A stretch of 18,034 nt of DNA from positions 1 through 18,034 of the forward strand of contig DHSR01000030.1 in NCBI GenBank assembly GCA_002410555.1. Reading direction: 5' to 3'. Below are positions 15,513 to 18,034 of the stretch, one piece after another. Both the position numbers and the translations under genes were made by a program. The notes under the pieces are model-generated. The model saw only the letters and a program-made list of their open reading frames with translations. It made no database searches and had not been told where the DNA came from. The DNA comes from Bacteroidales bacterium UBA5281 (GTDB lineage: Bacteria > Bacteroidota > Bacteroidia > Bacteroidales > Lentimicrobiaceae). Numbering within the stretch: position 1 is the first letter of the stretch; the number at the start of each line of letters is the position of its first letter.

Positions 15513-16862
15513 ATGAAAACTTTAAAAAGAATCTCCGCCCTTGTGCTTTTACTCGCACTGAGCATTGGTGTTAAAGCACAGCAAAACGAAAACGAAAAGC
15601 TCTACCTTCCGGGTGATAACCTGAACCTGTATGCAGTGATGAACCTGTTTCAGGAATCAGAAACTCTTGAAGGCTTTGAGCGGAAACTCAACGCCGCCGA
15701 TGCTAAGATCAACAATCTCGACCTGAATGGCGACAATCTGATTGATTACATCAAAGTGATTGATTACGTTGAAGGAACCACTCATACCATAGTGCTTCAG
15801 GTGGCCATCAATGAACGTGAAAATCAAGATGTTGCAGTGTTTACTGTTTTTCGCGACAAACATGATGAGGTGCATATTCAATTGGTTGGTGATGAATATC
15901 TTTACGGCAAAGATTACATTATTGAACCTTACTATGCTGAAACTCCCAATCCCGGTTATACCGGTAATACCAGGGTAGTCAGCAACCAGCCGGTAGTAGT
16001 CCGTACTACCTATATTGAAGTAAGAACCTGGCCTGTTGTTCGTTACATTTATACTCCAACTTACGTGGTCTATCGTTCGCCCTGGTACTGGAATTATTAT
16101 CCTGTTTACTGGAACCCATGGCGCCCCTATTACTGGGATTACTACTATGGCTATCATTCGCACTGGCACCACCATTACTACAGCCATTACCGCCATACCC
16201 GCCACTACCATAAAAACTACTACGTGAATAATTACTTTTATGGTCACCGGAATTACTCGAACACCGTGCGTACCTACGAAAGCAACGGACGTTATAAAGA
16301 TACCTACACCCGCCCTGACCTGCGCTCAAAAGGTGCTGATGAAGGCCAACGGGTATATGCGAGTGCCATGCGCAATGCTGGTCGAACCGATGGACAAAAA
16401 CCGGGCCGGGTATCCCGGAAAACAAATCAGCGGAAAGTTACTGAAGGTACTCCATCTGTGGGTAGAACAACGGCACCAGGTGCAGGCAGGTCGTCAGCAG
16501 ATGTAAGCACCAGAAGATCGGCGCCCCGTGGTTCGGCTGTTCCTTCAATAGGTCGGGAATCAGGAAAAACCAAGTCTGTGCAAAGGACTGTAAGATCAAA
16601 TAAATCGGAAGTGCGCAGCACCACACCCAAAAAACAACGCGCTGATGTGAATCCTCCCAAAAGGCAAGTGAGAACACAAAAGGCTCAGTCACCTGCAAGG
16701 TCTGCCAAAAAACCCGCTGTACGAAGTAGTGACAACAGGTCGTCCAAATCCGGACAGTATGTTGGATCTTCAAGTAGTCGTTCTTCACAACCTGCAAACC
16801 GCAATGCTTCTTCTCAAAAGAAATCCGGTACCAGCAGAAAAAGCAGCGGAAGTGGACGATAG
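15513..16862 (+). CDS. Exported protein with Tyr/Trp/His-rich core and basic Ser/Arg/Lys tail
   Basis: A 449-residue protein whose function I do not recognise. Residues 1-22 are a signal peptide (MKTLKR, a Leu/Ala core, cleavage near KAQ). Residues 25-140 are a compact domain with LYLPGDNLNLYAVMNLFQES (30-49) and DLNGDNLIDYIKVID (70-84), which resembles the calcium-binding DxNxDxxxD loop of VCBS/dockerin-type repeats; similar domains occur in uncharacterised Bacteroidetes envelope proteins. Residues 187-248 are extreme: 36 of 62 are Tyr (20), His (10) or Trp (6). Residues about 255-449 are low-complexity Ser/Arg/Lys/Gln/Pro and strongly basic, probably disordered. No T9SS sorting domain or lipobox is present, so it is likely periplasmic or outer-membrane associated. 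Overlapping open frames here are by-products of the skewed composition. The gene is single and ends in a strong terminator. Confidence 0.85.
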   Translation: MKTLKRISALVLLLALSIGVKAQQNENEKLYLPGDNLNLYAVMNLFQESETLEGFERKLNAADAKINNLDLNGDNLIDYIKVIDYVEGTTHTIVLQVAINERENQDVAVFTVFRDKHDEVHIQLVGDEYLYGKDYIIEPYYAETPNPGYTGNTRVVSNQPVVVRTTYIEVRTWPVVRYIYTPTYVVYRSPWYWNYYPVYWNPWRPYYWDYYYGYHSHWHHHYYSHYRHTRHYHKNYYVNNYFYGHRNYSNTVRTYESNGRYKDTYTRPDLRSKGADEGQRVYASAMRNAGRTDGQKPGRVSRKTNQRKVTEGTPSVGRTTAPGAGRSSADVSTRRSAPRGSAVPSIGRESGKTKSVQRTVRSNKSEVRSTTPKKQRADVNPPKRQVRTQKAQSPARSAKKPAVRSSDNRSSKSGQYVGSSSSRSSQPANRNASSQKKSGTSRKSSGSGR

Positions 16863-16885
16863 GTGAAATCTTATCATGACAATAT

Positions 16886-16928
16886 AAAGCCCCCGGCGAC
16901 ATTACATTTCGTTTTCGGGGGCTTTTTT
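16886..16928 (+). terminator. Rho-independent terminator after the Tyr/His-rich protein gene
   Basis: AAAGCCCCCG (16886-16895) pairs with CGGGGGCTTT (16916-16925), a 10-bp stem with a 20-base loop, followed by a T run to 16928. It begins 24 bases after the stop codon. Confidence 0.9.
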
Positions 16929-17189
16929 GTTGGGAAATATTTAACTATAACCCAATCAAATATAGATAATCGCAGATATAGATCTTATGCAAGGTTGTTT
17001 TACTACCAAATGTAATATTTAAACCTGTTTGGAATTATTCCCCGAAAAGGAAAGGACATAACCAGTATTTCTGCATACATCCCGGAATAGACTTGTTTTT
17101 TTCCCTCTCTTGATGTGTAAAATTTAAGTCTAAAAAAAATCAAATCTATCAAGCATTATAATTTCCATTAGTATAAAAACTCCGTTTTT

Positions 17190-17305
17190 GCCACTAAGGC
17201 ACAAAGAACTGCCCGCATGCGAACAGGCAGGCTCAAGGCCTAACCATGTTTTAATCAGTGATATACAGAGCCTTGTGCAACCTGGTAGTTTCGTGTTTTA
17301 ATGGC
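17190..17305. repeat. Degenerate repeat-like element with imperfect inverted arms
   Basis: The left arm GCCACTAAGGCACAAAG (17190-17206) is echoed in imperfect inverted form by CCTTGTGCAACCTGGTAGTT (17271-17290), sharing ACTA, AGG and CACAA blocks. Between them lie CTGCC-CGCATGCG-AA-CAGGCAG (17209-17230), a GC-rich hairpin core, and GGCTC/GAGCC plus CAAGGC/GCCTTG pairs (17230-17239 with 17268-17275). The left arm resembles a short sequence I associate with dispersed intergenic repeats in Bacteroidetes genomes. There is no open frame, so it would be a non-autonomous or decayed element. Only one copy is present in this window. Confidence 0.4.
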
Positions 17306-17385
17306 ATTTAATTTATACCTTAGTAGACTGGACTCATTCATTAAAAATAAATTGTATAAAATGATGAATTCATCCCGAAAATTTG

Positions 17386-17393
17386 TATATTTG
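17386..17393 (+). promoter_or_regulatory. -7 element TATATTTG for the thioredoxin-like gene
   Basis: Exact TAnnTTTG match, 25 bases before the ATG at 17419. No clear TTTG lies about 20 bases upstream. Confidence 0.5.
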
Positions 17394-17418
17394 GTAATCT
17401 TAACATCTTATTAACAGC

Positions 17419-18006
17419 ATGAAACGAAAATATTTTATCATTGGATTTGTGAGTGGCATCTTATTCGTCATTGTGGTTCTTGTTGTTTCATTCTTCCTTA
17501 TTAAAAATCAAAGCGAGAAATCTGTAGCTGAGTTTGCCGCACAACAAAACATAACTAACGCCGAACTGGAAGTTTTCTCCATCCATCAGAAATCTCTCGA
17601 TAGTCTGTACTTTTATGATTTAGAGCTTAAAGAAGATATTTACATTTCGAAGGATTCCGGTAATTTTACCTTCATCAATTACTGGGGCACCTGGTGCATT
17701 CCCTGTGTGGCCGAAATGCCTGAATTCGTTTCCTTAATCAATAGGGATGAGATAAAAAAGGCAAATATAAAATTCATATTTGCAAGCCAGGAAAATGAGA
17801 AGGTGATTAATAAATTTGAAAAATCCAAAAATTTTGGACTTCCCTATTTTCTGTATAATGCCGAAAGCCAACCGGCGTTTCTCCATCATTCAACCGTGCC
17901 CACTTCTTATTTGATTGACAAAAACAAGTTGCTGGTATACAAATTCACCGGGTTAAGACAATGGGATACTCAGATGTACCGGGATTTGTTGCTCTCATTG
18001 CAATAA
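17419..18006 (+). CDS. TlpA/ResA-like membrane-anchored thioredoxin-fold protein
   Basis: A 195-residue protein. A positively charged MKRK start and a hydrophobic segment (about 6-28) form an uncleaved signal anchor, leaving the rest in the periplasm. The thioredoxin fold has NYWGTWCIPCVAEMPEF (87-103) with the redox pair Cys93-Cys96 in WCxPC, and the cis-Pro loop STVPTSYLID (Pro161). The Glu-Met-Pro after the active site is typical of TlpA/ResA-type thiol-disulfide oxidoreductases, which usually reduce periplasmic disulfides, for instance in cytochrome c maturation. Residues 30-75 form a short N-terminal segment without a recognised domain. The partner is unknown, and no ccm or dsb genes are visible. 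It has its own promoter and appears monocistronic as far as the window goes. Confidence 0.9.
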   Translation: MKRKYFIIGFVSGILFVIVVLVVSFFLIKNQSEKSVAEFAAQQNITNAELEVFSIHQKSLDSLYFYDLELKEDIYISKDSGNFTFINYWGTWCIPCVAEMPEFVSLINRDEIKKANIKFIFASQENEKVINKFEKSKNFGLPYFLYNAESQPAFLHHSTVPTSYLIDKNKLLVYKFTGLRQWDTQMYRDLLLSLQ

Positions 18007-18034
18007 ATCAGTAAAGGGCATCTCGAAAAACTTC

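Larger units (their letters stand above)
16929..17418. other. Noncoding gap upstream of the thioredoxin-like gene
   Basis: About 490 AT-rich bases without a supportable gene. Its right-hand part holds a degenerate repeat-like segment (17190-17305), listed separately, and a promoter -7 element (17386-17393). The left part shows nothing recognisable. Confidence 0.5.

Noticed and set aside
15657..16506. Several long overlapping open frames on both strands inside the Tyr/His-rich gene
   Set aside because: They follow from the skewed codon content (TAC, CAC, TGG) of the real gene. Their translations are low-complexity Val/Ile/Met or Thr/Ile repeats with no signal or motif.

Overview
The window looks like chromosomal DNA from a member of the Bacteroidetes (Bacteroidota), most likely an anaerobic Bacteroidales-type lineage. 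Three things point there: a large secreted protein with a Por/type IX secretion (T9SS) C-terminal sorting domain, repeated upstream matches to the Bacteroidetes promoter -7 motif TAnnTTTG, and almost no Shine-Dalgarno sequences before the genes. No rRNA, tRNA, CRISPR array, prophage or intact insertion sequence was seen.

Layout. (1) 1-3170: the 3' end of an unknown + strand gene, then minus-strand genes for a pRiA4b ORF-3-like acidic protein translationally coupled to miaA, preceded by a CCA-adding/poly(A) polymerase-type nucleotidyltransferase. This is largely a tRNA-maturation neighbourhood. (2) 3302-3955: a HAD phosphatase, divergent from the nucleotidyltransferase. (3) 4257-8378: a 1373-residue secreted C10 (streptopain-like) cysteine protease with Asp-box repeats, an interrupted FN3 domain, a cleaved-adhesin-like domain and a T9SS tail, closed by a strong terminator. 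(4) 8524-9560 (minus): a small cytosolic VWA protein and an XRE regulator in one short operon. (5) 10152-11930 (minus): argS. (6) 12255-15114: a COG2403-type GTPase (annotated by homology as cyclic 2,3-diphosphoglycerate synthetase), a terminator, then pyrB-pyrI encoding both subunits of aspartate carbamoyltransferase. (7) 15513-16862: an exported protein with an extreme Tyr/Trp/His-rich centre and a long basic tail. (8) 17419-18006: a membrane-anchored TlpA/thioredoxin-like protein.

How the genes fit together. Much of the window is housekeeping: tRNA modification (MiaA), tRNA 3'-end synthesis (CCA), arginyl-tRNA charging (ArgS) and pyrimidine synthesis (PyrBI). Between these lie accessory or envelope functions: the secreted protease, the Tyr/His-rich exported protein, the thioredoxin-like protein, and the VWA/XRE pair.

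I found no convincing new defence or mobile system. The items most worth a second look are the COG2403 GTPase beside pyrBI with a potentially switching leader RNA, the FN3 domain split by a roughly 190-residue insertion in the protease, the nested inverted repeats over the XRE start, the Tyr/Trp/His-rich protein, and a degenerate repeat-like element near 17190-17305.
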